Part shown: piece after piece, positions 1-5,308 of the stretch | Position numbering within the stretch: the first letter of the stretch is position 1 | Layout: each line of letters opens with the position of its first letter | DNA from: Bacteroidota bacterium | Lineage (GTDB): Bacteria > Bacteroidota > Bacteroidia > Bacteroidales > UBA10428 | Direction: 5' to 3' | NCBI GenBank assembly: GCA_024640925.1 | Contig: JAHEEB010000377.1 | Location: forward strand, 1-5,308 | DNA length: 5,308 bases | Made by a program: the position numbers and the translations under genes | Notes under the pieces: generated by a model | Databases searched by the model: none | Told to the model about the DNA's origin: nothing | The model's input: only the letters and a program-made list of their open reading frames with translations

Positions 1-1004
1 ATCAGATCTTTGGTAGCGTTGCTTTCACCAATCAAATCATCGAAGGTATACCTGGTATTGTGGCCTGCATATTGATTGATCATTTTTAAAACATCGCTGA
101 ATTCCCTAAATGCCAATAAATAACCTAAAATCTCGCCTTCTTTGGTATTTATCAGATAAGCACTAAAGAGATACTTCTCTTTTAATTTTGGAATGTTAAA
201 TCTCCCTTCTTCGTCGAGGTAGGAGCCTTGTTGTAAAATAGTTTCTTTTACTTCCTTCCATTCCGGAAAAATACTTTCTATGGGAGTATTTATCAAATGG
301 AGCCTTCGGATATTAATTGATCGGCAAGCAGTGTCATTTACCCAAAGTATATTGTCATTTAAATCCATGGCAAATAAACCATATGCTAAACTATTCATCA
401 TGGAAAAAGCAAACTGGTTTGAATTATGAAGTTGTTTTTGGATATCGACATTGTTTATTCTGTATTCAATTGCACCCACGGCAGCTACAATGAGACCGAG
501 TGTGTGCGGGTGTACTAATTCGCTTCTCCCGGTGAGGTTTAATGTTCCTATTATTATACCTTCGGGATTATGAATAGGAGCTGCGGAACAGGTCCACTTA
601 TAATATGCCGAAATAAAATGTTCTGTGGCGGTAACCTGAACCGGGCAATTCTCAGAGATCGATGTACCCATAGCATTTGTACCAATGCTTTTCTCATCCA
701 TATAAGCGCCTTTAATAAGGTTTTGTTTTCCTGCTTCTTCAAGAGGTTCATCGTCCCCATAAATATCAAGAATACAACCCTCCTTATCGGTTAATATTAT
801 TATAAATCCGGAACCCTTTAGAAATTTGTATAATTGTTCTATAACCGGAACCGTAATATCTAAAAGTTCTTCATTCTCTTTCAGTATTTTTTTTAATTCT
901 GATGGGCTTAGTATTTTTTTCGAAGCAAGTATATGTTTTTGAATACCAAATTCCTGACTTCGCTTATGCGATCTGTTAATTATTTCCTTGTGCGGTTTGT
1001 TCAT
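1..1004 (-). CDS. AcoR-type sigma-54-dependent transcriptional activator, N-terminal part (cut by left edge)
   Basis: The frame is open from an ATG at 1004 to the left edge, giving 334 residues without a stop. The N-terminus (RSHKRSQEFGI, about residues 11-21) resembles the start of AcoR/DhaR-type activators. Residues about 55-185 form a GAF sensor domain with the family signatures SIGTNAMGTSI (106-116), KWTCSAAPIHNPEG (136-149) and HPHTLGLI (165-172). A PAS-like domain follows (about 200-305, with LFAMDLNDNILWVND). RYTFDDLIGES (318-328) is the usual entry to the AAA+ sigma-54 interaction domain; Walker A, GAFTGA and the Fis-type helix-turn-helix would lie outside the window. Members of this family sense a small molecule through GAF/PAS and drive RNA polymerase-sigma-54 by ATP hydrolysis; the ligand cannot be read here. 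It is divergent from the propeller enzyme gene, so a regulatory link is possible but unproven. The family call is strong; whether the AAA+ and DNA-binding parts are intact is unseen. Confidence 0.9.
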   Translation of the reverse strand, partial: MNKPHKEIINRSHKRSQEFGIQKHILASKKILSPSELKKILKENEELLDITVPVIEQLYKFLKGSGFIIILTDKEGCILDIYGDDEPLEEAGKQNLIKGAYMDEKSIGTNAMGTSISENCPVQVTATEHFISAYYKWTCSAAPIHNPEGIIIGTLNLTGRSELVHPHTLGLIVAAVGAIEYRINNVDIQKQLHNSNQFAFSMMNSLAYGLFAMDLNDNILWVNDTACRSINIRRLHLINTPIESIFPEWKEVKETILQQGSYLDEEGRFNIPKLKEKYLFSAYLINTKEGEILGYLLAFREFSDVLKMINQYAGHNTRYTFDDLIGESNATKDL

Positions 1005-1026
1005 AATAAACTTCCGGTTTCAGGTA

Positions 1027-1034
1027 CAAAGGTA
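1027..1034 (-). promoter_or_regulatory. -7-like box (TACCTTTG) upstream of the activator gene
   Basis: On the minus strand this octamer matches the Bacteroidota -7 consensus TAnnTTTG exactly. It lies 22 bp before the activator ATG, which would give a leader of roughly 15 nt. No TTTG is found 19-21 bp further upstream, so the -33 half is missing or degenerate. A chance match in an AT-rich spacer is possible. Confidence 0.3.
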
Positions 1035-1110
1035 ATAGGATTTTCTATTGGAATGATTTGAATCTGATTTCCGGATTAAATCAAAATTTATATCAGAAAA
1101 AATTTTTGTT

Positions 1111-1142
1111 TTTGTCTGTTTTGCCAAATTGATTTAACTTTC
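1111..1142 (+). promoter_or_regulatory. Putative Bacteroidota sigma-A-type promoter for the propeller enzyme gene
   Basis: TTTG (1111-1114) and TAACTTTC (1135-1142) are separated by 20 bp, in line with the TTTG-N19-21-TAnnTTTG promoter known from Bacteroidota, with one mismatch at the last -7 base. Transcription would start near 1149-1150 and leave a leader of about 18 nt before the ATG at 1168. This is pattern matching only. Confidence 0.4.
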
Positions 1143-1167
1143 GGTTCTGTAAATAAATCGTAAACCA

Positions 1168-2238
1168 ATGAGAACCCCAGTTTTTTTAATTTCTTTCAGC
1201 CTTTTTATAAGTATGCTTTTTATTCCGGATTCTTATACTCAGACATTTAGGGATAGGTTATTGCCAGCTCCCAGGAATGGAGGCTGTTATATGGAAGATT
1301 ATTGGGTATGGTGCGGTTCAGTTATTAAGGGCGATGATGGAAAATACCATATGTTTGCATCCAGGTGGCCAAAAGGATTAAGCTTTTCGCCCCACTGGCT
1401 TACAAATTCAGAAATTGTACATTGTGTTTCCGATTCACCTGCAGGGCCATATATTTTTAACGATGTTGCCCTACCACCAAGGGGCGAACAGTATTGGGAT
1501 GGTAAAATGACTCATAATCCGGCAATCCGAAAATGTGGTGATACATATTTGCTTTATTACACAGGAACAACATATAAAGGTGATATGCCGACACCAGAGC
1601 ACCCGACAACCGAAGATTCGCCATTAAAGCTTGATGCGCATCACCACGAAAGAATCGGCCTTGCTACATCAAAGTCGCCATACGGTCCCTGGGAACGCCG
1701 CGATGAACCTATATTAGATGTTGTTCCAAATTCGTGGGAACAATACCTTGTATCGAATGCAGCCCCATTTGTTTTCGACGATGGTCGTGTAATGCTTTAT
1801 TATAAAGGAGTTGAACAACTAAAACATCATGCTATAAGTGTAGCGTTTGCAGAGCATTGGAGTGGACCATACAAGAGAATATCCGATAAACCAATTGATG
1901 TGGGAATGGGAGCAGAGGATCCAACTATTTGGTTTGAGAATGGAAAGTTCCATGCATTAATGTTGGATCACGATAAGAAATACTCTAATAAAGAGCTCTA
2001 CTATGTAACATCCAGCGATGGATTAATATGGGAAATAGAAGAAAATCCGGTTGCTGTGACAAAAGATGTCTTGTTTGACGATGGCACCAAAAGGCACTTT
2101 CGTAATGTAGAACGTCCATGGGTATTAGTTGAAAATGGAATTGCAACATATGTTTTCTTTGCAACTGGTGCCGATACAAATGGTTCCAGGCATACATGGA
2201 ACATGTGCATCCCATTGAAACCGATTGAGAAAAAGTAG
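1168..2238 (+). CDS. Secreted five-bladed beta-propeller protein, GH43-like glycosidase superfamily
   Basis: The 356-residue protein starts with a signal peptide (RT, hydrophobic stretch about 5-19, likely cleavage near 24/25) and no lipobox cysteine, so it is probably periplasmic or exported. The rest shows five blade-like repeats: a strand pair with a DG/NG turn and an aromatic-rich strand, then a strand of the type SxSPxGPY/W. They are near GDDGKYHMFAS (55-65), GDTYLLYYTG (124-133), DDGRVMLYYKG (204-214), ENGKFHALMLD (257-267) and ENGIATYVFFATG (322-334). Acidic candidates for the central pocket are E43/D44 (MEDYW), D111 (WDGKMTHNP), E250/D251 (GAEDPTIW) and E315 (NVERPW). This plan is that of the GH43/GH32/GH117-like propellers, which cleave plant or algal glycans. 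I cannot assign a numbered family or substrate. The start is chosen because it gives an intact signal peptide and fits the promoter-like site upstream. It stands alone on the plus strand, divergent from the activator, with no SusC/SusD genes in view. Confidence 0.8.
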   Translation: MRTPVFLISFSLFISMLFIPDSYTQTFRDRLLPAPRNGGCYMEDYWVWCGSVIKGDDGKYHMFASRWPKGLSFSPHWLTNSEIVHCVSDSPAGPYIFNDVALPPRGEQYWDGKMTHNPAIRKCGDTYLLYYTGTTYKGDMPTPEHPTTEDSPLKLDAHHHERIGLATSKSPYGPWERRDEPILDVVPNSWEQYLVSNAAPFVFDDGRVMLYYKGVEQLKHHAISVAFAEHWSGPYKRISDKPIDVGMGAEDPTIWFENGKFHALMLDHDKKYSNKELYYVTSSDGLIWEIEENPVAVTKDVLFDDGTKRHFRNVERPWVLVENGIATYVFFATGADTNGSRHTWNMCIPLKPIEKK

Positions 2239-2306
2239 ATATTAAAAAGTAAGCTTTGTAAAGCATTATTATATTTCCTGATGTACAGTCATGTTGATAA
2301 GGTGTT

Positions 2307-3506
2307 TTAGAGAGCAATAATTGGGATACCAACCCTAACGCTTATTTCTTTGGAATTAAAATAATTTAATACATCATAATTTTTGGAAAACAAAAGATTA
2401 ACAAAAAGTTCTCTTTTCTCTGTAATCTTATATGCCAGACCAACCCCACCAATTAATCCTATATTTGTGTGATTTGTAAAGGGATTGTAGTAATCATCTC
2501 CTTTATATTTAACAAAATAATTAAAGTCAAATAAGCCTCCAATTTGAATAAATGGTCTGACTTTATATTTTAATAAATTATACTTAAAAAATATATTATT
2601 ATGTAAGGTCATATACTCAACTGAAAACTCTTCTTTATTTCCATATCTTCTTGAAACATAGTATGATGATATTTTGTTGTTATTAAAAATATTTTCATAT
2701 TGAACAGAAAATCTGTCGTTTGAGTTTACAAAAGGAATATTAACATAAGCTCCAAGAGCAGGATGAACAGATTGTTCGAAATCACAATAAAAAGTTAATC
2801 CACCATATAAATCTATTCCTGAATAATAAAAAACAGAATTTTCGAGGTTAATAGTATTGATACCACTTAATAAACCTAAATTCATTTTAAATCGAGACAG
2901 TTTTTTTTCATAAATTACGCAAGAATAGTCTTTACATACATTATTGTGATATTCTTCAGTAATTTTTATTAAAGATTTTTTGTCTAGGGTTACATCTTTT
3001 ATTTTCTCTTGAAATTCAGGCACATCATTAAACACATAATCCAATGAGTTTAAATACTCTTTTATTGTACCTTGATATTTTTTATTGTTTTTATAATATT
3101 CATAGTCTTTTTGTTTAAGCTCAATGATCTCCAGTCCAGGTTTTTCAATATAAAATCGAGTTTCATCAGCTTCCTTAAAACAATATAGATTAATAACCCC
3201 ATGAAGCAAAAACTCTAGAAATCTTTTTTCATTAATGTTGTTATTTTCAATTTCTTTTGAAATATAGAATTTGTCATCAATATATCTATATCCTAAAATA
3301 TCTTCGGGACTATATACAATGGCTTTACTGCTATCATCCAGTTTAAATCTGCAGCTTATTGAGTTAGTAACATCTCTGCGATAATCAATTAAGCCATAAA
3401 TAGTATCAGTATTATTTTTAATAATTAATCCATTTCTAAAATCTGCTTGACTATATGATAAAAAACAAGCATATACAAATACTAGCAGTACAAATATTCT
3501 TTTCAT
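2307..3506 (-). CDS. Predicted outer membrane beta-barrel protein of unknown function
   Basis: The 399-residue protein has an N-terminal signal peptide (MKR, hydrophobic 4-17, cleavage near 19-21). Residues about 21-200 form a soluble-looking domain that begins with the pattern FRNGLIIKNNTDTIYGLIDY (23-42) and ends with a cysteine pair, CKDYSC (191-196). I recall this layout from uncharacterised Bacteroidota proteins but know no function. From about 205 to the end the sequence alternates short amphipathic, aromatic-rich strands with polar turns, ending in EISVRVGIPIIAL; this fits a small outer membrane barrel. There is no T9SS sorting domain. It begins 18 bp after the aat stop codon, with no terminator or clear promoter between, so co-transcription with aat is likely. 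Its start is preceded only by A-rich sequence, as is common in Bacteroidota. Base composition is markedly more AT-rich than in aat or the propeller gene. Confidence 0.75.
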   Translation of the reverse strand: MKRIFVLLVFVYACFLSYSQADFRNGLIIKNNTDTIYGLIDYRRDVTNSISCRFKLDDSSKAIVYSPEDILGYRYIDDKFYISKEIENNNINEKRFLEFLLHGVINLYCFKEADETRFYIEKPGLEIIELKQKDYEYYKNNKKYQGTIKEYLNSLDYVFNDVPEFQEKIKDVTLDKKSLIKITEEYHNNVCKDYSCVIYEKKLSRFKMNLGLLSGINTINLENSVFYYSGIDLYGGLTFYCDFEQSVHPALGAYVNIPFVNSNDRFSVQYENIFNNNKISSYYVSRRYGNKEEFSVEYMTLHNNIFFKYNLLKYKVRPFIQIGGLFDFNYFVKYKGDDYYNPFTNHTNIGLIGGVGLAYKITEKRELFVNLLFSKNYDVLNYFNSKEISVRVGIPIIAL

Positions 3507-3524
3507 TTTTTTTATTTCAATTTT

Positions 3525-4214
3525 CTAATTTTCAGTACTTAATCTTGTCATATTATTCCACAGCCCCTTCATCGTTGGACTTTCCAATGCAGTATTTAAA
3601 AGACTTAAAAATTCTACCCTGCTTATTTCTTCGGCACCTAAAGATTTCATATGAGGCGTTGACTGTTGTGCATCGATAAACCGAATTTCATGGTTGAGGC
3701 AAAACTGTACCAGGTGAAATAATGCTACTTTGCTTGCATCGGTAGCTCTATAAAACATAGATTCTCCGAAGAAGGCTTTACCAAGAGAAATACCATAGAG
3801 TCCACCCACCAATTCACCGTTTTTATAGGTCTCAAAAGAGTGAGCCAGTCCTAAACGGTGCATTTCGCAGTATGCTTCAATCATTTCGGAGGTAATCCAT
3901 GTTCCAGCTTGCCCTGTTCTTGGGCTTGAAGAGCAGTTATATATCACGTTCTTAAAATCATAGTCTATTTTAACTTCAAATTTTTTTGAACGTATGGTTT
4001 GCTGAAGGCTCTTACTGACTTTAAATTTTTCAGGAAAAAGCACTAATCGAGGATCAGGTGAAAACCATAGGTAAGGATCACCCTCATTAAACCAGGGAAA
4101 AACACCCTGGGCATATGCCGAAATCAGGAAATCGGGGGTTAATTCACCACCTACAGCCAGTAATCCATCTTCATCGGCAGTATTTGGATCAGGAAATTGA
4201 ACTGGTAAATCCAT
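3525..4214 (-). CDS. aat: Leucyl/phenylalanyl-tRNA-protein transferase
   Basis: Aat moves Leu or Phe from charged tRNA onto the N-terminal Lys or Arg of proteins in the cytoplasm, creating a destabilising N-degron read by ClpS/ClpAP-type machinery. The 229-residue length is normal. Family signatures appear in order: FPDPNTADEDGLLAVGGEL (7-25), AYAQGVFPWF (33-42), LWFSPDPRLVLFP (49-61), PRTGQAGTWIT (98-108), AHSFETYKNGELVGGLYG (124-141), FFGESMF (148-154) and IDAQQSTPHMKSLGAEEISR (180-199). E151, D181 and Q183 align by motif with E. coli residues E156, D186 and Q188 implicated in catalysis. The residue between D and Q is Ala where E. coli has Cys. The ATG at 4214 gives the expected short N-terminus. 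Upstream are two tRNA-Leu genes and their terminator, which leaves 13 bp before the start; downstream is the barrel protein gene. Confidence 0.97.
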   Translation of the reverse strand: MDLPVQFPDPNTADEDGLLAVGGELTPDFLISAYAQGVFPWFNEGDPYLWFSPDPRLVLFPEKFKVSKSLQQTIRSKKFEVKIDYDFKNVIYNCSSSPRTGQAGTWITSEMIEAYCEMHRLGLAHSFETYKNGELVGGLYGISLGKAFFGESMFYRATDASKVALFHLVQFCLNHEIRFIDAQQSTPHMKSLGAEEISRVEFLSLLNTALESPTMKGLWNNMTRLSTEN

Positions 4215-4227
4215 TTTTCAAATAAAT

Positions 4228-4262
4228 AAAAAAAAAGCCGAAATCTATTTATTGATTCCGGC
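4228..4262 (-). terminator. Intrinsic terminator of the tRNA-Leu pair
   Basis: On the minus strand, GCCGGAATC (4262-4254) pairs with GATTTCGGC (4245-4237) over 9 bp with one G-U pair. The loop is 8 nt and is followed by nine consecutive T residues (4236-4228). It lies 8 bp after the tRNA-Leu(GAG) 3' end and 13 bp before the aat start codon, so transcription into aat must pass it or start within or beyond it. Confidence 0.85.
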
Positions 4263-4270
4263 ATTTCTTG

Positions 4271-4355
4271 TGCCCAGGACAGGACTTGAACCTGCATGCT
4301 CTTAACGAGCGCCAGCCCCTCAAGCTGGTATGTCTACCAATTTCACCACCTGGGC
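4271..4355 (-). tRNA. trnL: tRNA-Leu, anticodon GAG
   Basis: The 85-nt minus-strand gene folds as a class II tRNA. The acceptor GCCCAGG (4355-4349) pairs perfectly with CCTGGGC (4278-4272), with discriminator A at 4271. The D-loop carries TTGGTAGA. The anticodon stem CCAGC/GCTGG encloses loop TTGAGGG with anticodon GAG at 4321-4319 (reads CUC/CUU). A long variable arm (GCTC/GAGC) follows, then the T-arm with loop TTCAAGT. CCA is not encoded. It is the second gene of the tandem pair and lies upstream of the terminator. Confidence 0.96.
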
Positions 4356-4459
4356 AAAGTCAGGGATGTATTTTGTGTTTTTCGTAATGAATTTAAGTTA
4401 AAGTTAATTTTTTTTCTTTTTAACTCAAGACTCAATATTCAAAACCTCAAACTATTTTG

Positions 4460-4543
4460 TGCCCAGAACAGGACTCGAACCTGCACAACCTTGCGGTCAC
4501 TAGTCCCTGAAACTAGCGCGTCTACCAATTTCGCCACCTGGGC
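4460..4543 (-). tRNA. trnL: tRNA-Leu, anticodon CAG
   Basis: The 84-nt minus-strand gene is a class II tRNA. The acceptor GCCCAGG (4543-4537) pairs with TCTGGGC (4467-4461) with one G-U pair at the stem base, and discriminator A is at 4460. The anticodon stem CTAGT/ACTAG encloses TTCAGGG with anticodon CAG at 4509-4507 (reads CUG). The long variable arm has ACC/GGT pairing and the T-loop is TTCGAGT. CCA is not encoded. It lies 104 bp upstream of tRNA-Leu(GAG) with no terminator between, and shares most of its body sequence outside the anticodon and variable arms, which suggests an old duplication and possible co-transcription. Confidence 0.96.
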
Positions 4544-4562
4544 TTTTTGACTTACTCAAAAA
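4544..4562. repeat. Perfect 7-bp inverted repeat touching the tRNA-Leu(CAG) 5' end
   Basis: TTTTTGA (4544-4550) and TCAAAAA (4556-4562) flank the 5-nt spacer CTTAC. The repeat abuts the mature 5' end of tRNA-Leu(CAG), so it would lie in the precursor leader removed by RNase P. The stem is mostly A-T and may be weak; its role is unknown. Confidence 0.6.
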
Positions 4563-4579
4563 GTTTATTAAAGAACTTT

Positions 4580-4609
4580 CCCGAAACATGCACTTAATTC
4601 GGGCGTGCA
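4580..4609. repeat. Two interleaved inverted repeats upstream of the tRNA-Leu pair
   Basis: CCCGAA (4580-4585) is complementary to TTCGGG (4598-4603), and TGCAC (4589-4593) to GTGCA (4605-4609). The arms interleave, so the two hairpins exclude each other unless they form a pseudoknot. This is the GC-richest patch in an otherwise AT-rich spacer and partly overlaps the -7-like box at 4608-4615. It could be an operator, an alternative-fold leader or chance. Confidence 0.5.
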
Positions 4610-4615
4610 AATTTA
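4608..4615 (-). promoter_or_regulatory. -7-like box (TAAATTTG) ahead of the tRNA-Leu operon
   Basis: On the minus strand this octamer matches TAnnTTTG exactly, in the spacer between the upstream terminator and tRNA-Leu(CAG). Transcription from it would start near 4601 and give a precursor leader of about 57 nt. No good TTTG lies at the expected -33 distance, so the call is tentative. Confidence 0.35.
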
Positions 4616-4700
4616 AAAATTATCTTAAGAAATCGATAAAAATTTCTGTTTAATTCAGCATTTTTCTGTTGATAGTTATTTTTCACTCTTTCTAAAATGT

Positions 4701-4731
4701 AAAAAAAAGGGCAGAAAAGAAATTCTGCCCT
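4701..4731 (-). terminator. Intrinsic terminator of the PKD-domain protein gene
   Basis: On the minus strand AGGGCAGAA (4731-4723) pairs perfectly over 9 bp with TTCTGCCCT (4716-4708) around a 6-nt loop, followed by seven T residues (4707-4701). It begins 27 bp after the stop codon of the PKD-domain gene. It separates that gene from the tRNA-Leu pair, which therefore needs its own promoter within 4544-4700. Confidence 0.9.
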
Positions 4732-4757
4732 CATGAACAATATCAAAACAAACCCCA

Positions 4758-5308
4758 TTATTTCTTTAACATATATGGAGGTTTATCTCCAAATTTTCGA
4801 TTCATGCTTGTAAAATTAGTGCTTCTGGTCTTTTTATCTGATTTGCTTGTAAGTTCAGCCTTTTTTGGCATGAACTCAGGATAATCAACACTTACTTCAA
4901 AGGTATTATAAGCTGCATATTCTAATGGTAAGGTCCTTATGAATCCAACAGTATTATCATAATCATTTGGATCTAGAAAGTAATCATTGGTTGCACCTGT
5001 GTATGAATCCCTGGCGTCAACATAATAGGATATATTTTTAAGACCTTTGAAAACAACTACACCATATTGATCCGCAGTTCCTGAAATAACAGGATTCTCA
5101 AAATAATTCCAATCTAAATAAGTGGAGTAAAGAGTTACCTCTGTTCCAGGTATCAAATCTCCGGTAGTCCATTCCCTTACCGTAACTTCAAGAGTTGTTT
5201 CCTGAACTGTAATAACTATTGTTGAATAGTCAGCATTATTATGGTTTATAGCTGTAAGTCTTACAGTATAGTCCCCTTCCTGTGCATAGGAATGACTTGG
5301 ATTGATTT
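4758..5308 (-). CDS. PKD-domain surface protein, C-terminal part (cut by right edge)
   Basis: The minus-strand frame is open from the right edge to a TAA at 4760-4758, giving 182 visible residues. The true start lies outside the window; an internal TTG at 5156 is not a credible start because the domain reads through it. Visible residues 1-34 (NPSHSYAQEGDYTVRLTAIN, then a STIVITV strand) are the end of a PKD domain, an Ig-like fold common in exported Bacteroidota proteins. Residues about 37-100 (LEVTVREW, IPGTEVTLY, then TADQYGVVVFKGL) look like a second Ig/carboxypeptidase-regulatory-like domain. The last 35 residues are basic and rich in Lys, Ser and Thr, ending PPYMLKK. There is no T9SS C-terminal sorting domain, so surface anchoring, if any, would depend on an unseen N-terminal signal or lipobox. 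The specific function is unknown. Confidence 0.75.
   Translation of the reverse strand, partial: INPSHSYAQEGDYTVRLTAINHNNADYSTIVITVQETTLEVTVREWTTGDLIPGTEVTLYSTYLDWNYFENPVISGTADQYGVVVFKGLKNISYYVDARDSYTGATNDYFLDPNDYDNTVGFIRTLPLEYAAYNTFEVSVDYPEFMPKKAELTSKSDKKTRSTNFTSMNRKFGDKPPYMLKK

Noticed and set aside
554..794. Short open frames on both strands
   Set aside because: They lie inside the GAF-coding part of the activator gene, whose own frame carries clear family motifs.
1005..1167. Sigma-54 -24/-12 promoter for the propeller gene
   Set aside because: Every GG on the plus strand was checked for GC after a 10-base gap and none fits.
2253..2264. Small hairpin GCTT-TGTA-AAGC between the convergent genes, as a terminator
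   Set aside because: The stem is only 4 bp and the following sequence is not a continuous T-tract on either strand. No convincing terminator is seen in 2239-2306.
1985..2332. Minus-strand frames of 69 and 115 codons
   Set aside because: They are antisense to the end of the propeller gene, which has convincing coding signatures, and have no recognisable content.
3455..3679. Plus-strand frame of 74 codons
   Set aside because: It is antisense to the end of aat and the start of the barrel gene; both are well supported.
4296..4550. Plus-strand open frame of 84 codons
   Set aside because: It runs antisense through both tRNA-Leu genes and resembles no protein family; the tRNA calls explain the sequence.
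4580..4609. Riboswitch or T-box leader
   Set aside because: The leader is short and no T-box, specifier loop or known riboswitch core can be seen; only two interleaved short repeats are supported.

Overview
The window looks like a chromosomal segment from a member of the Bacteroidota. This is inferred from AT-rich spacers, start codons preceded by A/T-rich sequence rather than Shine-Dalgarno motifs, promoter-like TAnnTTTG boxes, a secreted sugar-processing-type propeller enzyme, a PKD-domain surface protein and an outer-membrane-barrel-type protein. I cannot name the genus.

Left part (1-2238): a divergent pair. On the minus strand is the N-terminal two thirds of an AcoR-type sigma-54-dependent activator (GAF, then PAS, then the first residues of the AAA+ domain), cut by the left edge. 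It faces away from a plus-strand gene for a secreted five-bladed beta-propeller protein of the GH43-like glycosidase superfamily. The 163-bp spacer holds a plausible housekeeping-type Bacteroidota promoter for the enzyme gene and a -7-like box for the regulator. It has no GG-N10-GC sigma-54 core on the plus strand.

Middle (2239-4262): a minus-strand pair, aat followed after 18 bp by a gene for a predicted outer membrane beta-barrel protein. The pair is convergent with the propeller gene. aat encodes leucyl/phenylalanyl-tRNA-protein transferase, which adds Leu or Phe from charged tRNA to N-terminal Lys/Arg of proteins (bacterial N-degron pathway). The barrel gene is clearly more AT-rich than the others.

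Right part (4228-5308): two tandem minus-strand tRNA-Leu genes (anticodons CAG then GAG), closed by a strong intrinsic terminator that ends only 13 bp before the aat start codon. Upstream of the tRNAs is a second strong terminator, which ends a right-edge partial gene for a PKD-domain surface protein. The run PKD protein, tRNA-Leu(CAG), tRNA-Leu(GAG), aat, barrel protein is therefore all on the minus strand, separated by two terminators.

No mobile element, CRISPR array, defence system or clearly new multi-gene system is visible. The most interesting points are aat sitting behind the terminator of the genes for one of its own substrates, the interleaved inverted repeats ahead of the tRNA pair, and an AcoR-type regulator facing a propeller enzyme.
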